Shown piece by piece: positions 10,215 to 23,135 of a stretch of DNA of 64,000 nucleotides. The notes beneath the pieces are model-generated. The model saw only the letters and a list, made by a program, of their open reading frames with translations. It was not told where the DNA came from and did not search any database. Numbering within the stretch: the first letter of the stretch is position 1; every line of letters starts with the position of its first letter. Position numbers and translations under genes: made by a program. The stretch is from Straminergon stramineum. Lineage: Eukaryota > Streptophyta > Bryopsida > Hypnales > Calliergonaceae. The DNA is taken from positions 10,793,001 to 10,857,000 of the forward strand of contig OY987265.1 of the NCBI GenBank assembly GCA_963920665.1, read 5' to 3'.

Positions 10215-12080
10215 ATATGTGCATTTTTTGTGACATTAGACAAAAAATGTGGCATATTTTTGCAAACAAAAGGATGTCAAAGACTTTCAAGAGTGGGTGG
10301 TAGAATTGTGATGGACATTGCAAAAAACATGTGGATGTTAGTGGAAAAACAACTTGATGCTAGAATTGATGACAATATTTTATAAGACATCTAAAAAACA
10401 TAGTCATGTTCTTGGAGACATCCTACAAAACATAAAAGTGCCATGTTAGCAAGGGCTTATGGTTTGATTGTGGTTAATTTTGTAGAAGTTATTGGAAGTA
10501 AAATGATTACCAGATGTTAAAAAAATAGGAGAAGGGTACTTATATGGCATGCTTTTGCAAAACCCCCCAAAAGAACATGATACATGACATGGCATTTCAA
10601 TGAGGTGGCATCCAACGAGGATGGTGTGGCATACCGTGTCATCATAGTGTGACACCATTTGAGAGTTTTTTTAGATGTCAACGAAGACATCAACTATAAC
10701 ATCCAAATGTTTTCTAAAATGCTATGTCAATGCAGACCTCTATATGTTTTTTGAGACATAAACTAAGATAACATCATATTCATTACTTCATTATGATGCT
10801 TATGTTTAAAATTGTACTTTTTATATAATTCCTACATTTTGCCTATCCCATATAATTTGTCTTCCTTCCTACTACCCTACTTGTATAAATAGATTGTTTT
10901 TTCATATCAACATACTCACAATAAGTTGCTTTTCAAGCCATGCGATATAGTTGCCATTTAAATACGGTATACTTTGTATGGGATATGTATATGGTGTATT
11001 GTGTATGATATATAGTATATTTTTACAATATATGGTGTATTCTATATGGGATATGTAAATGGTGCATTTTGTATGTATGACCTATTCTATATGGTATATA
11101 GTTTATGGTGTACATCTAAATTGACATTACAAAATGCTTCGATGTCTAAATTGATGTCTCAATAGACATCCGGACATCTAAGTTGACATCTTACAAAAAT
11201 AAGACATGCACATCAAGGAAATCCTTGAAGATGTCATCCATGACATTTTCATGTTTTCATGGATGTGTCTTTATACAAGATGGATGGTACATGATGCTCA
11301 AAAGAATGAACCTCATATCACTATTGGCATCCCAAACAAGATGTATGTATCATGACAAATGTCCAAATGGATAGCATTATGGGCACATTGCACTTGCTAC
11401 ATCATTAATTTCCTCTGCCACATGGCTACCATGTCATGTCCTATGTCAACAAGGATTCAAATGAAAAAGTTGTTGACGTGGCTTTGCTCGCCATATTCGC
11501 ACTTATGTGGAAGCAAGGTGACAACCACATGACAAATTTTCATGACCTTGGAAGATCATGTATTGTAAAACATCCTCCAAAATTTAATCACGTTTTTTGT
11601 GATTTTACACGTTTTGGGGCCCATCTATTATAACCCATTTTATGGCCATCCATATTGATGTTGTTGATGTCCAAAAAAACATAACTAGCACGTTATGGGC
11701 TTGTCACAAAAACACAAGGTTATTCTAGTGACATGTACTCAAAGTGCACTACGTTTGCACAAGTGCAAATAACATAAGCTTTTTCTTCCCCAAAATGCAA
11801 ATGGTTGAGAAAGAGTACTTTCAAGCTAAGAAAAATGTCCAATTTTTCTTTTCTTTTCTTGAATTTTTTAATATTTTCTAAAAATCAAACATCAAAATAT
11901 CTATTTTCTTGGCATTTTTCATTGCTCTCTATTTTCATAAATAGTAGAGAGGAATTTTTCTAAGTCTGAAATTTTACAAGCATACTATTATTCTTGCTCT
12001 ATAAATTTAATTCAAAAGCCATAGTAGTTACTAAAATAGGTCCATTTGACACAAGAATAAGTGTTTCTTGCAATCACCTT
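10215..12080. other. Non-genic stretch with degenerate TATATGGTGTA repeats
   Basis: No gene was found. Around 10955-11115 variants of TATGGTGTATT recur irregularly, and AGACATC-type words recur across 10380-11190. The sequence just before 12080 ends AAGTGTTTCTTGCAATCACC, which is a right terminus of the T family, but I could not find its left partner. Confidence 0.45.
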
Positions 12081-14352
12081 CAAAAGCTCTTAAACATGTG
12101 AGAATATGTCGGTAGTAGTGTTACACTTATCATTAGTATCTTTAGTTGAATAACTATCTAGTTAGTTGTGCCTTTTGTGCCTGGGAAATGTCTATGCAAA
12201 TTTTTCCAAGAATCTAAATCTGAAGTTAAGTTGTTAGTTAATTAGTTTGATATGTTGAGATCTAAAAAACCGTGAAGTGTTATGTAGCATTATTGGTACC
12301 ATTGGAAGGCTCTTTGCAAAGAAGGGGGCATAGACTCTATTTTGTAGGGTTTGGGCCTATGGTCAGTATGGTGTGAAAGCTATTGAATTTCAAAGTTATG
12401 ATGGATCATAAAATTGAATTGAATTTATTTTTTATTTTAGAAAAATCATAACTTTCCCATTTTATGTCCAAATGCCATGAAACAAAAACCTTACACTCTT
12501 TTGTGTACAAAGCTTTCTATTCGTATCACGAACACAACCTCTTACAAAGCCTTTCCACTCCTTTGTGTATAAAAGATATTGAATTCCAATTTTTATAGAT
12601 TAGAAAATTAGAAATTATTTTTTACTTTTATTTTGGTTGTGGCAAAGGCATAGGGCTCATGAGTAGTACCTTAAATTAGGTTGTTTATTTTGTTTGTTAT
12701 GTTGAGATATATTGGACTATGCGTTCTTCAACTTTATACATGGTACCATTAGCAAGCCCTTGCAAGGATAGGTGCACATTCTTTATTTTGTGGAGTTTTG
12801 ACCTTTTATGTGAAAGTTATTGAATTTGAAAGATTTTAGGAATAAAAAAAATTAGAAGATCACTTTTTATTTTATTTAAGGAAATTAAGAAGGATTGAAC
12901 CATCATTGTTGACATCCTAATGAATGTAGCTACAATACAAGGCACATGTTTGATATGTTGAGATTTAAGAAAGCGTGAAGCATCTAATGTCATTCTTGGT
13001 ATTATGATGTTTAAACCTATGGTGTGAAAGTTATAGAATTTCAAAATTTTCACAAATCAAAATACTGAATTAAAATAAAATTTTACTTTGAAAAAACCAT
13101 AACTTTCACATCCTATATCCAAACACCATGAAACAAAGCCCTTACACTCTTTGATGCATCAAAGATATTGAATTTTAAAGTTTTTTGAATTAAAAAATTA
13201 AAAAATTATTTTTACATTTACTTTTTACTTTTTTACATTTTATTTAGGTTGTCACAACATCACAAAATACACTAGTCCATACCTTAAGTTAGTTTGTTCA
13301 TTTTGTTTGTTTGTTACGGTGAGATCTCTTGAACTGTACATCCCCAATCACATTCTTGGTACCATATGAAATCTCTCTACAAGGGTGCACTGGCTTTGCT
13401 TTGCTTTGTGGCATTTGGACCTACGGTGTGAAAGTTAATGAATTTCAAAGTTTTTATGAACTTAAAAATTAGAAATTACTTTCACTTTCAATTTGGCTGT
13501 GAGAACAGCACAGGGCACAGTATGAAGTGTTGCAACTTGGGGATGTAGACAAACGGAATCTCGTTCATAGCCTTCAACTGGTGATTAGTTTCAATTGCAA
13601 CTTCATAATTAAGCATACCGTGGATGGTGAGAATGACCTGTGAGTGTCAAGCATAAGTCTCAACCCCTTTCGTGCTGATCAAGTGAAAAAAACAGAAAAG
13701 ACAGGATAAGCTTGGTGGCACCAGTTTCTGGAGTTATGAAAGAATGGGAGCCACGACATGGACACAGTGCCGAATTAGCAGAATAATTGAAATACTCACT
13801 TCTGGTTTGAAAAAACCGCGTCTACATCATCAAGCTCAAGTAACTTGTCCATCAATGCCTTATTCAAATCCACAGCTTCGTCATCAGCCTGCACAGTATC
13901 ACACAAAGTTGACATCTCAGATTTCGAGAACAGTACCAGCAAAAAAACAGTAATTGCCCCAGCTTGGAGTAACCAGAACACAGTGGATCATTAAGTACAG
14001 TAATCCTCTGAATACGGAAGTGCCAAAAGATTCATGTTAGAAAGTGGTCCACGCCAACAAGCGTGGAGACAAGCTCAACAGACGGGAAATTTCATAAGCT
14101 GAGGAGAGTGGGAAACCTCGATTTCGGAAACTGGAATCAACTCCAAGCCAGAAATGTCAGCATCCAGTGGAATGCCGGCCTCCTGAAGACCAGCCCGCAC
14201 AGATGCAAACTGATCCATTGGGGATATCACCTTACTGTATCTGCAGCATACGATACATCCTTTCAGAAATCAAACCATCAGTAGGGCGAGTCACAGTGGA
14301 GTTCAGTGAAATAATGGAATTCTACATGTCATCCCTATTCTCTCGGCACAAA
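12081..14352. repeat. Segmental duplication, copy B (parental TACO1 3' region)
   Basis: This is the counterpart of 1-1512. It contains functional TACO1 exons 6 and 7, the intron between them, the 3' flank and part of intron 5. It holds an extra block of about 1.3 kb (about 12233-13518) absent from copy A. Confidence 0.85.
12240..13515. repeat. Degenerate tandem array, about four units
   Basis: Four diverged units, 250-450 bp apart, begin with variants of TTTGATATGTTGAGATCT (near 12250, 12695, 12950 and 13310). Each continues with GGTACCAT-like and GTGTGAAAGTTA..GAATTTCAAA-like phrases. The array lies wholly within the block that copy A of the duplication lacks, so it was inserted in copy B or deleted from copy A. 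Confidence 0.55.
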
Positions 14353-17300
14353 AAACGGAGGGTGGCGAACCCTCATACAGACTTTTTCATTTTCAAAGCT
14401 CAATGAAATAAGTATTAGCTAGTTAGCCAAAGCGCTAATTGCAGGACTTTCGGGAAGCTGCACTCCCATTCATTGAGATATGGGAACAAGGGTAGGCGAA
14501 AGCTGCGACTTGTCTTCTGGTCATTTTTACGCATAGACTGCTCTCTCATATTTGCTTGCGCCGTGGGCAAACAGACATTCCATGTTAGTCACTCCCTACT
14601 CAAAAGCACAACACCAGGCATCCACATCAGGGATTCCCATCTGAACCAGTTCTGCAGTCCGAGGATTTATAGATTATGATATATTGGGAGACGCATATCC
14701 TTCCAATTGATAACTTAACCTATGACCAAGTTCCATCGACAATTTATTGGAAGTGGTTTATCTAGGGAGTTGAACACTGGAACAAAGTATTCTTCCACAT
14801 CCTTCTATTCAGGTTTCAAGAAAAAATCTTTCTTTCTATAGTGCAAAATAAACAAATTCAAGCATTACTATGAAAATATAGCACGATTCTAGACGTTCTT
14901 TCACCTTTTTTCTCATCGTGCGCAAAGCACCACAAAGGCTTAGTTAAGTTTGTAAACGGAGTTGTCATCCTACTACACACTGCTGTGCAAACATAGGGTC
15001 TTCATTGCTCGAATCTGAACAACATGATGAACAACCTGATGTTCAAGGAATGACTCTCTCCAAGTCTGAATAGTAAAGAAGACTTACTTCTCTTCATCTT
15101 CTTCATCGTCCTCTTCGTCAGGTGGTGAAGGCTCTATGACATCTTCTGCACCAGCGTCCATTGCTGCCAGTAGCAAGTCATCTGCTTCAACTTTATCCGA
15201 TTGTACATAGATTACTCCAGCACGCTTAAAGTTAAAAAGCACAGACCCTGAATCTGCCATTTTAGCTCCACTCTTCTTGACGACATCACGGATAGTGGCG
15301 GCAGCTCGATTATGGTTATCTGTGAGAACTTCCAGAACCAGTCCCACCCCTCCGTAGCCATAAACCTGATAGCCAAAAATCTCCGAGATGAGGATTGGAC
15401 CATCAAACACGCTCTGGGCTGTGAATGAAAAGAACACTAAACCACCAATTCTGGATAACACAAAAAATCCGCTTTGGAACTTAACATTCTTCAGCTGCCA
15501 CACACCCTTGAAAAAACATCGCAGGTTCTTTCTATGGACACTCTTGAGCTCACTTATGGCAGTTGGCAAGTACCAGAAGCTACAAAAAGACAGAAGTGGG
15601 CCATTCACTGGATCCCATGCATGCTATCCGGAGTGAATGTTAGTCTTTGAGTCTTCATTTTTGGTTACCATCTAAAATAAAAATAGGTGAATTCTCACAA
15701 CTACTAAAGGATGATAATTGCGCAAAACATTCTAGAGAGCGCCCTGAACACCCTAGTCCACATAGCGGTTGAAAGATTTCTTCAGTTTGACACTACAGTA
15801 ATCTGATAATGCTCTGCAGAGGAGAAGTGGACAAGGGTGAGCAGTTCCAATTACTCTAGATTGTTACGAAAATATTTCAAAATGGAGCCCTCCAGCTTGA
15901 TTGAGTTTGATAAATGAAGACTAATTACCTCATATGTTAATTCAACAAAATCTTGCTGCCCTTTGTCTGTTGCCTTCTTGATATTTCGGTCGATTATTTC
16001 CTTAGGTACATCGGTGTCTTTAGCTTGCTGTAGTAGCTGTGCTAGTGCGGCATTTGCGGCGGGATTAGGTCCTCCTTCTTTGACACTGCACATCAGACCA
16101 CCCTCCTAATTCTTATTCAAAGCCTCCAGGAGGTCCAGACAGTTCCATTCAAGAGACTATCAAGTTGACTCTACCACAGCGTGGGGCTAAAAATGATTAC
16201 ATTAACTCACATATAATGCTGAGCCATAGTAATTACCCTAATATTCAGTTCAAATAGTAGTACAACGGGATGTAAACGAGACCCGATGAGGTCAGGCCGG
16301 CACTAAAATAGAAGAGAAGGAGTCAAATTACATACACTGTAATGATCTGCTTTCCCATCTTGCCATAGAGTTTAGCCTTCTTCTTATCCTGTGCTCCCTG
16401 AATGTACAAGCACAAAACAGTATCAATAATAGCTCGCCTTCAGAAACTATCAACCGATGCATTTGCATTTACTTGCTATAATTACACAAGTGAGCTTGCA
16501 ACCCACAAACTAAGTAGGATCCTCACTTACTAAACAAGAAGCACATTATTCTAGAATTCAGGTACTACTACATAACATTCTTGAGCAGCTCCCTCAATAC
16601 CCTTGGAAAAGAATCCAGATTCAATTTGTGCACGGTGTCAAGGAAGAGGTAGAAAGAGCGACAAGAAGAAGACAGGCTTTAGCCACTCACTAATCGCCAT
16701 GCATACTCTAGATAGTAAATACCTGCCTTTTTTGATCCTTCTATAGTAAAGATCCTTCTCCAAGTAATAGAAAACTTTAAACAAAGAAAGGCTCCACCAA
16801 ATAAAAAACAGACCGAAAACAATTGCGAAACGCTACACCGTTTATTGAATTCAGTGTACGAAATAACACCATTGTGTAGGCCTATTATACACTACGAACA
16901 CCAAGTACCTTCTTCGTTGCAATCTTGGATGAGCGCCGGCCCATCAGCGCTGGCGGCAAAATCCAGAAGTGGCGTGAGCTAAGCCTGCTGACATTCAGCC
17001 ATTGACTGCAGCTGCCTTCCCTCCGACTGCCCAGGAATTGCACGTCAGAAGCTGTGTGACTGGAATTCTTGTCAGCTACAGCACCCCCACCCACTCACCC
17101 CTTTGAGAATAATTCCCCCTCTTGAAACCCTAATATCATAAATCTCTGAAAATTACTTTCATCGATAAACATTACGTCCTGCCTCTTACGATCCCGTGGT
17201 CCATAGTCTATTACACAATGCATATTGTCTCCATACTGTACAAAGGAGTCTGCCCACTCTGATCATTCCAGTGAACCTCCCTTGAATCTTTCTTCAGCAA

Positions 17301-17640
17301 TGTTTCAGAATTATCAAATACACTCAGAATTCACAGGAAAAACACACTATGTAAACTAAAATTGGACCACTATTCTCGGAGGCGTAAACAATACCTCCAT
17401 TATTTGAGCAAAGAGAGCGTAAGTATGGAGAAGGTGAGAATATAGACCATTTTTCTGAGGCGAGGTCCCATTACAGCTAATCCTCCGAACACTTCGACAC
17501 AAGCTTGCATTTCTAGAGCCACAGCCATAACCATAGCCGGGGCAAGCTCTCGTCAGAATGCGCGGGAGAGGAATGTACACCATCGCTCGAAAAAATCCAG
17601 TGCTTGTCATCCTGGATTGCGACAAAACCTTCAACCCCAA
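13796..17640 (-). CDS. TACO1: YebC/TACO1-family translational activator, organelle-targeted
   Basis: Seven exons: 17640-17395, about 17067-16909, 16397-16336, 16085-15929, 15365-15088, 14240-14117, 13888-13796, giving about 372 residues. YebC family proteins help ribosomes through difficult stretches; animal TACO1 acts on mitochondrial COX1 translation. The N-terminus (MGLKVLSQSRMTSTGFFRAM) is basic and Ser-rich, as in a mitochondrial or plastid transit peptide. The YebC domain starts at GRRSSKIATKKGAQDKKKAK, continues VVKEGGPNPAANAALAQLL, VYGYGGVGLVLEVLTDN and GAKMADSGSVLF, then an acidic EEDDEEDEEK loop, ending KLLELDDVDAVFSNQK. Reading frame closes at all junctions; the exon 2 acceptor (17067) is weak and an alternative start or acceptor is possible. 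A truncated copy lies at 947-1398. A telo-box sits just upstream of the ATG. Confidence 0.9.
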
Positions 17641-19598
17641 ATCCCACCAATCCTAAAACCCTAAAAATAAATCCCTCCTCCCTCTCCAATTTGGATTTTC
17701 ATTAACCTTCCAAGGTGTGACCTAATCCCAGACTAGCATCGCAACACCTCAGAATCTGCAGAATTCGCCAGCGTTCGGCAAAATTCAAACTCCGAGGTCC
17801 ACTCTCGGACATCGAAACATAGCAACTGAATGTGTTGTGTGAACGTGTGAACCTTGACATGGTGCTCGGAAACAAGTCGCTGAATGGAGAAAATCGTATA
17901 AACTGGATGGATGAATGAAATCAGGAAAACTGAATTGGATGTATGGATGTATGGAATTGTAAAATTTGGATGGATAGATGAGATTAGTAAAATGGATGTA
18001 CAGATGATTATGTTCATTCATAACCAGACTCAAGCCCACAAGCCCATGCAACGTAACAAGAGCGCTCTTGTCTAGGGTTGAGGCGCGAGGCGCTTGGAGA
18101 GTACATGCCGCAGAAGGAGAACGGCTTACGAATTGTGCGTGAATATTGAAACGACATGCAAGACGCCTGGAGAGGACGAGTCGCAGAGGGAGAAGGAAAT
18201 TCAGAATTGTGCGTGACTATTGAAATGTGCTGAAGAAGGCGAAGGATCGAGTAGCCTTGGTGACGATGAGAGCGAGAGAGACAAAGGGTTGAGTAAGCAT
18301 ATCTCGCAGGCAATGTCATCAGCTTCACCGGCACGCCTTGCTTCACTGACCTAACACTCACCTCCGAAGAAAGATTTCTGAGTAGACAACTACAGTTTGG
18401 TGAAACTCTAGCTCCTGACCGTCGTCGTGCTATGCGTGCTCCAGTGGATCTCCCGCGCGGGCGCGCCTCTAGGATCGATCACGTGTGATCCTCTTCCGAT
18501 TTTTCTTTCTTGAGGTGCGTCCCAGGTTTTCCTTCCTTTTGCGTCTCTTTTGCTGTTTTCATTAGAATTTCTTTTCTTCGGAGTCTGGATGTGAGCGAGA
18601 TTGAGAATAGTGTATCGCAGGGGCCCCGTGAAGGCTCCGTTATTTTCTTGCTGAGAGAAGGGAAGGCGTGAGAGGTTCTGTTTCTCTCGTGGCCTCGTAA
18701 ATTTAGGTTTCGTTGTTGCCTGTCTACGCCACTCCAAGTCGTTGTGCTTCTTATTTTTCAAATAAAAATTCGAACTGTAATGACACTGCCGCGGGAGACA
18801 TCATGTTTTCACAACATGAAATGTCGAAGTCGTCCTATCAGATGCGTACATTTGCAAGGATTTTCTCTAGCAGATTGTGTCAGTAGAGTGGGTTCATTAT
18901 CTAGCCAACCCCAAACCCTAAACCATGTTTATATTCACCTGAGACCTGAATTCTCTGTCTATCTTAGATTGATTACTTCACCTGTGCCGTTGCAGTTGTA
19001 GATGGATTTGGTTTGATTTTTGTACTATAGGTATGGACCAGGATGTGTCCGTCTGTAATGTAAGGAGGGAATGATAAGTTTTTTAGCTTAACCTGTCTGC
19101 TATTCTCTTGTCAACGGGATATGCACGCGATGAAGAGTATCCGACTCTCCATGCTGTAGGATCTGCCTTAAGTATTGAGTATGATGCCTTCAGCTACGTG
19201 ATTACCAGGAAGTGTGGAGTTCGAGTTACTATTCGAGTTTCCAGGACTTGGAGTTGGAGTTCTATTCAAACTTGGTTGCTGAATCTTTGGATTCGTTGAA
19301 CTACTCTTTGGGCAGAAGTCAGTCGTCGGTGAGGAAGTTTTGAGATCATGGCCCGTATTGGTTGATTGCTCGTCTTCACACGTCATAAAGAATATATGGT
19401 TGAATTGGTTATTTGGAAGGATTTTGAAGTAATAAGGAGCAATGGTTCGTCCCGGTTCAGGGGTAGTCATTCATAGTATGCTGGATTGATCTAATTTTGT
19501 TTGCTTGTACAGAGTACGAAGTTTAGGTCTTGCCGCAATCTAGGTTAACGGAGCGGTCCCAAACTTGTTGCAGCTGGGGTATCAGTTCCTTTGTAGTC
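17641..19598. other. Divergent intergenic region between TACO1 and BUD13
   Basis: About 2 kb holds both promoters and probably BUD13 leader exons with a leader intron (acceptor-like CAG/TAG steps precede 19599). Near 17905-17960 there is a GGATGGATGAATG / GGATGTATG repeat. Telo-boxes lie at 17656-17664 and 18913-18922. Open frames on the minus strand at 18014-18761 show no domain and are not called. Confidence 0.5.
18480..18485. promoter_or_regulatory. G-box-like CACGTG within a palindrome
   Basis: CACGTG sits inside the near-palindrome GATCACGTGTGATC in a locally GC-rich patch of the TACO1/BUD13 divergent promoter region. G-boxes bind plant bZIP and bHLH factors; its use here is inferred from position only. 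Confidence 0.35.
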
Positions 19599-21230
19599 AT
19601 GGCGATGTCGTTGAAAGATTATCTGAAAAAGTACCAGTCGACTGGGGACGAGGACAAGAAACCAAAGAAGTCGAAGAAGAAACGGAAAGTAGCAGCGAAG
19701 GTGCCCGCAGGGTTGATCATAGTCGATAACGATGCTTCTTGGCAGAAGAACATAGACGAGGATTCGGATGAGCCGGAGGTGGAGGGTGACGAACCTCAAG
19801 TGATTGAAGACGTTGAAGTGAAGCGCATGCATCAAATGGAGAGAGTAAAGCAACACCGACCATACATGTCCATTGGGGATGACGGTAGTGGATGGAGCAC
19901 AGTAGACAGAAAGTCTAAGGATGCTCGGCAGACAAATGACACATTGCGTGCAGGCTCCCCTGGTGTTTCTCCTTCGAGAAGGGATCCACTGTCACCGTCG
20001 CAGGATATCTCTCCCCCTAGGAGGAGGAACGCTCCTGACAACTCTCCCCGAAGGAGGGAAAACAGTTCCGACATTTCTCCCCCTAGGAGGAGAAACACTC
20101 TTGATGTCTCTCCCCCTAGGAAGCGGACTGCCCCTGATATCTCTCCCCCAAGGAGGGGGAACGCTTCCGACTTATCTCTCTCTAGAAGGGGGAAGTCTCC
20201 CGACATCTCTCCTCCTAGGAGGAAGAACGCTTCCGACTTATCTCTCTCTAGAAGAGGGAAGTCTCCTGATATCTCTCCTCCTAGGAGGAGGAACGCTCCC
20301 GATATCTCCCCCCCTAGGAGAAGAAATGCTCCTGATGTCTCTCCTCCTAGGAGGAGAAATGCTCCTGATATCTCTCCTCCTAGAAGGAGAAACGCTTCTG
20401 ATGTCTCTCCTCCTAGGAGGAGAAACGCTCACGATGCTTTTTCTTCTGGAAGGATATCTTCAGAAGATACTTCTCCTCCGAGAAAGAGGAAGCCACAAAC
20501 TGATTCTCTTGATATGTCACCTCCGAGGAGGAAATCATCTCGGGCAGATCCCATTGATACGTCACGTCCCAGGAAGATGACTGATGGCAGGCAAGCGGGG
20601 CTCATCACGAACAAAGAAGAGCGCGCCGCTGAGCTTTTGAAGAAGAAGCAGGAGGACGCCAGAAGATTGAGAGATATGGAGGGCGGAGGGCGAGCTGCTG
20701 AAACAGTCTATCGTGATAAACGTGGGAAGCGTTTGGAGGGTTTAGAGGAGCTATTAAGGCAGCAGCAGGGTGAAGTCAAACCTGAAGTTAAACCGCTTGA
20801 ATGGGGGAAAGGATTAGCACAGAAGCGAGAAGTGGAAGAACAGCATGCAGAGTTTGAGGCTGAGAAAGCCAAACCATTTGCACGCACTCGTGATGATCCT
20901 GAACTTGACAAGATGTATAAAGAGCGGGTACGTTGGGGTGATCCCATGGCACATCTTGTCAAAAGGAAAGATCCGGTAGCTGAATTGGTGGATTTAGGGG
21001 CGTCGGAGGAAATGAAGGAATCTGGTTTTATAATACCACAGGGTATCCCGCAGCACAGTTGGCTGAAACGAGGTGTTGGAGCTCCAATGAACCGGTATGG
21101 AATCAAGCCTGGACGGCACTGGGATGGTGTGGACCGAAGTACAGGATTTGAAAGTCAGATGTTCAAAGCCAAGGCTGAGAAACAAGCAACTGAGATGGAG
21201 GCTTACCTCTGGTCTGTATCCGATATGTAG
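19599..21230 (+). CDS. BUD13: BUD13 homologue, RES-complex pre-mRNA splicing factor
   Basis: A single-exon frame of 543 residues from the Met at 19599 (MAMSLKDYLKKYQ); the longer frame from 19530 includes probable leader and lacks conservation. BUD13 is part of the spliceosome-associated RES complex, in the nucleus. It has an N-terminal LKDYLKKY motif, a basic KKPKKSKKKRK stretch near residue 20-30, a long SPPRRR repeat domain at about 136-315, and the conserved C-terminal Bud13 domain (ETVYRDKRGKR near 368, NRYGIKPGRHWDGVDRSTGF at about 498-517, MEAYLWSVSDM at the end). It is divergent from TACO1 and convergent with the NO66-like gene. Confidence 0.95.
   Translation: MAMSLKDYLKKYQSTGDEDKKPKKSKKKRKVAAKVPAGLIIVDNDASWQKNIDEDSDEPEVEGDEPQVIEDVEVKRMHQMERVKQHRPYMSIGDDGSGWSTVDRKSKDARQTNDTLRAGSPGVSPSRRDPLSPSQDISPPRRRNAPDNSPRRRENSSDISPPRRRNTLDVSPPRKRTAPDISPPRRGNASDLSLSRRGKSPDISPPRRKNASDLSLSRRGKSPDISPPRRRNAPDISPPRRRNAPDVSPPRRRNAPDISPPRRRNASDVSPPRRRNAHDAFSSGRISSEDTSPPRKRKPQTDSLDMSPPRRKSSRADPIDTSRPRKMTDGRQAGLITNKEERAAELLKKKQEDARRLRDMEGGGRAAETVYRDKRGKRLEGLEELLRQQQGEVKPEVKPLEWGKGLAQKREVEEQHAEFEAEKAKPFARTRDDPELDKMYKERVRWGDPMAHLVKRKDPVAELVDLGASEEMKESGFIIPQGIPQHSWLKRGVGAPMNRYGIKPGRHWDGVDRSTGFESQMFKAKAEKQATEMEAYLWSVSDM
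20004..20540 (+). repeat. BUD13: Coding tandem repeat (DISPPRRRNAP) in BUD13
   Basis: Roughly 15 imperfect units of 10-11 residues, consensus D(I/V)SPPRRRNA(P/S). A two-unit higher-order step (DLSLSRRGKSPDISPPRRKNAS) is itself duplicated around ORF residues 190-230. SP and RS dipeptides suggest phosphorylation by SR-type kinases (inference). The near-identical DNA units point to recent slippage or unequal exchange. Confidence 0.9.
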
Positions 21231-23135
21231 AATCTCGACTCAATTTTCCAGTGACATCTGTTAAGATTTGCACATCCTGTAACCCGATTCTTCTGCAACG
21301 AAATGGAAGTCCACAAAGTACAAGTGCACTGAATTTCGATGTAGTGAAGGCCCGTAATTGTACAGGTGCGGATTCTAATCTCGGAGATGTGTTTCTATTC
21401 TCATGGCATTTCTACGTATGCTTTCTTTGCTAGAAGTTGCATTGAAATTTGTGCACTGACGTGGATTCTTCTGTGGTGCAAATAGGTTGTGCATCGGTGT
21501 CCTTACCGTTCAATTGCAACGATAATACATTGGCAATCATCTTCTCGGTTTCTTGCCTTGTATAATTGTGTTTCTGTGAGGATCGAATTTAGAATGCGGG
21601 AGCTTCTGTAGTTCTAAGACTTGAGTTGTTCTCAGAAGTTAATTTTGGTGCAGTCGAATTATCTCACAGCAATGCTGTGGTTGAATAGTAAAACAGCACA
21701 GCTGTGCTTGAGTGGTATCCTGTGGAGCAAGATTCTCATCCTCGTATTGCATTTCATCGCATTTAGTGGTCAAATTCATCATTCTTGCGAATGTTGCGGT
21801 CTTTTGGATAGTTCCTGCTGTTTTGCATTTGGCATTCTTACTATTTTACACCGCTGAGATTGGACTCATTTGTAGGATTATCATGATGATTTCTGTCAAA
21901 CCTCGATTTTTCTATAGAATGATAATGTTCGTGACTGGAAGATATATCAGGTGAACCTCTCAAGCCTGTGCATTAATTCGACGTGCCACCTGGATGGCAA
22001 ACAGTGCATTTCTAGAAGCAATGACTCTTGCCCTTCCAACCTTCTAAGCTTATGGCCACTATAGATTACTCAGGTTGAAGAAACAAGTTTGAGAAATCGT
22101 ACTTAGAATTTGAACCATCATCATGTTCCTCAAGGGGTAAGATAACAAGCCTTATAGAACTTCATAACATTTTTATGAAACCTCATAATGTATTTGATCT
22201 CGAACCTTGAAGAGAAAGCTTGAACCTTGTAACCTCATATATTCAGCACAAAAGACATTCATCTGATCAAAACAAGGTAAAATGATGAAAAAAAAAAAAA
22301 AAAAATCTCCAATCAAGGCGTATAATCTCTAGCTTTTTGCCTCAACTTGTGCAATTTTAACCAGCTGCCAAGGTGATAAAATGAAGCAGCTCATCATCCC
22401 AACTCGTGTTCCACAAGAAACTGCTGACCTCTACAGTTCTGTACTGGTAATTCCTGTATTTGATGCCCGGTCCAGTTGGTGTAATACTATTGGTTGATTC
22501 CCGACATTTTACCGGTATATACTAAAAGCGGACCCAAACCTTATTTAATACAAGGGTTGATATTGAATTTCACAATATAAGGGCAGATATTGAATTTTTC
22601 GAAGTACAGCAGTTGCACATTCTAGGGTGGTCCCAATATTGATTCAAGCATTCAATGGCTATACAGTTCAATAAAATGATCTAATTTATTCCTATGTCCG
22701 CGATTGCTGATACACCTGTGGGAATCAACACTAGATCGAAGAGTGGGTTTTTGAAAAGCTGGACATCCAGAAATCTTTCTACGCTCAAGAGAGAACCAAA
22801 CAATAAACAAGCCCTGGGTTTTCAACCAAGGCAGAAGATTTTTACCCGTAAGCATTCCGAAGTCCATATTCTAGATGATGAACACTGCTTAGTGCAAATA
22901 ACTTCTCATTCATACAAAATGATGCTTGAATCTTTAAAAGAATAATACTAATGTAAAGAGATACAGGGAAAAGTCTGCAAAAATATAAAAGAGGATCAAG
23001 GTGTTAAAAGGATCCTTCTTGGGTTTTGGCATCTTCTTTTTTCCAAGACTCCCTTCTGAGTCTCCTTTGCCGCCCCTTGCCATTGAAACTTTTAGGGCAT
23101 CAAAGCTAAACCTTCATTTTTAAACCTAACCAAAC
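21231..23135. other. Convergent intergenic region (BUD13 / NO66-like)
   Basis: Both 3' UTRs lie here. A 19-20 base A-run occurs near 22287-22305. No conserved coding frame or RNA gene was recognised. Confidence 0.45.

Noticed and set aside
18014..18761. Two minus-strand open frames upstream of TACO1
   Set aside because: No recognisable domain and located in the divergent promoter region; no coding support.
19921..20580. 219-codon frame overlapping BUD13, and antisense frames 20238-20432 and 20429-20614
   Set aside because: Shadows created by the BUD13 coding repeat; Leu/Gly-rich periodicity follows from the SPPRRR codons.
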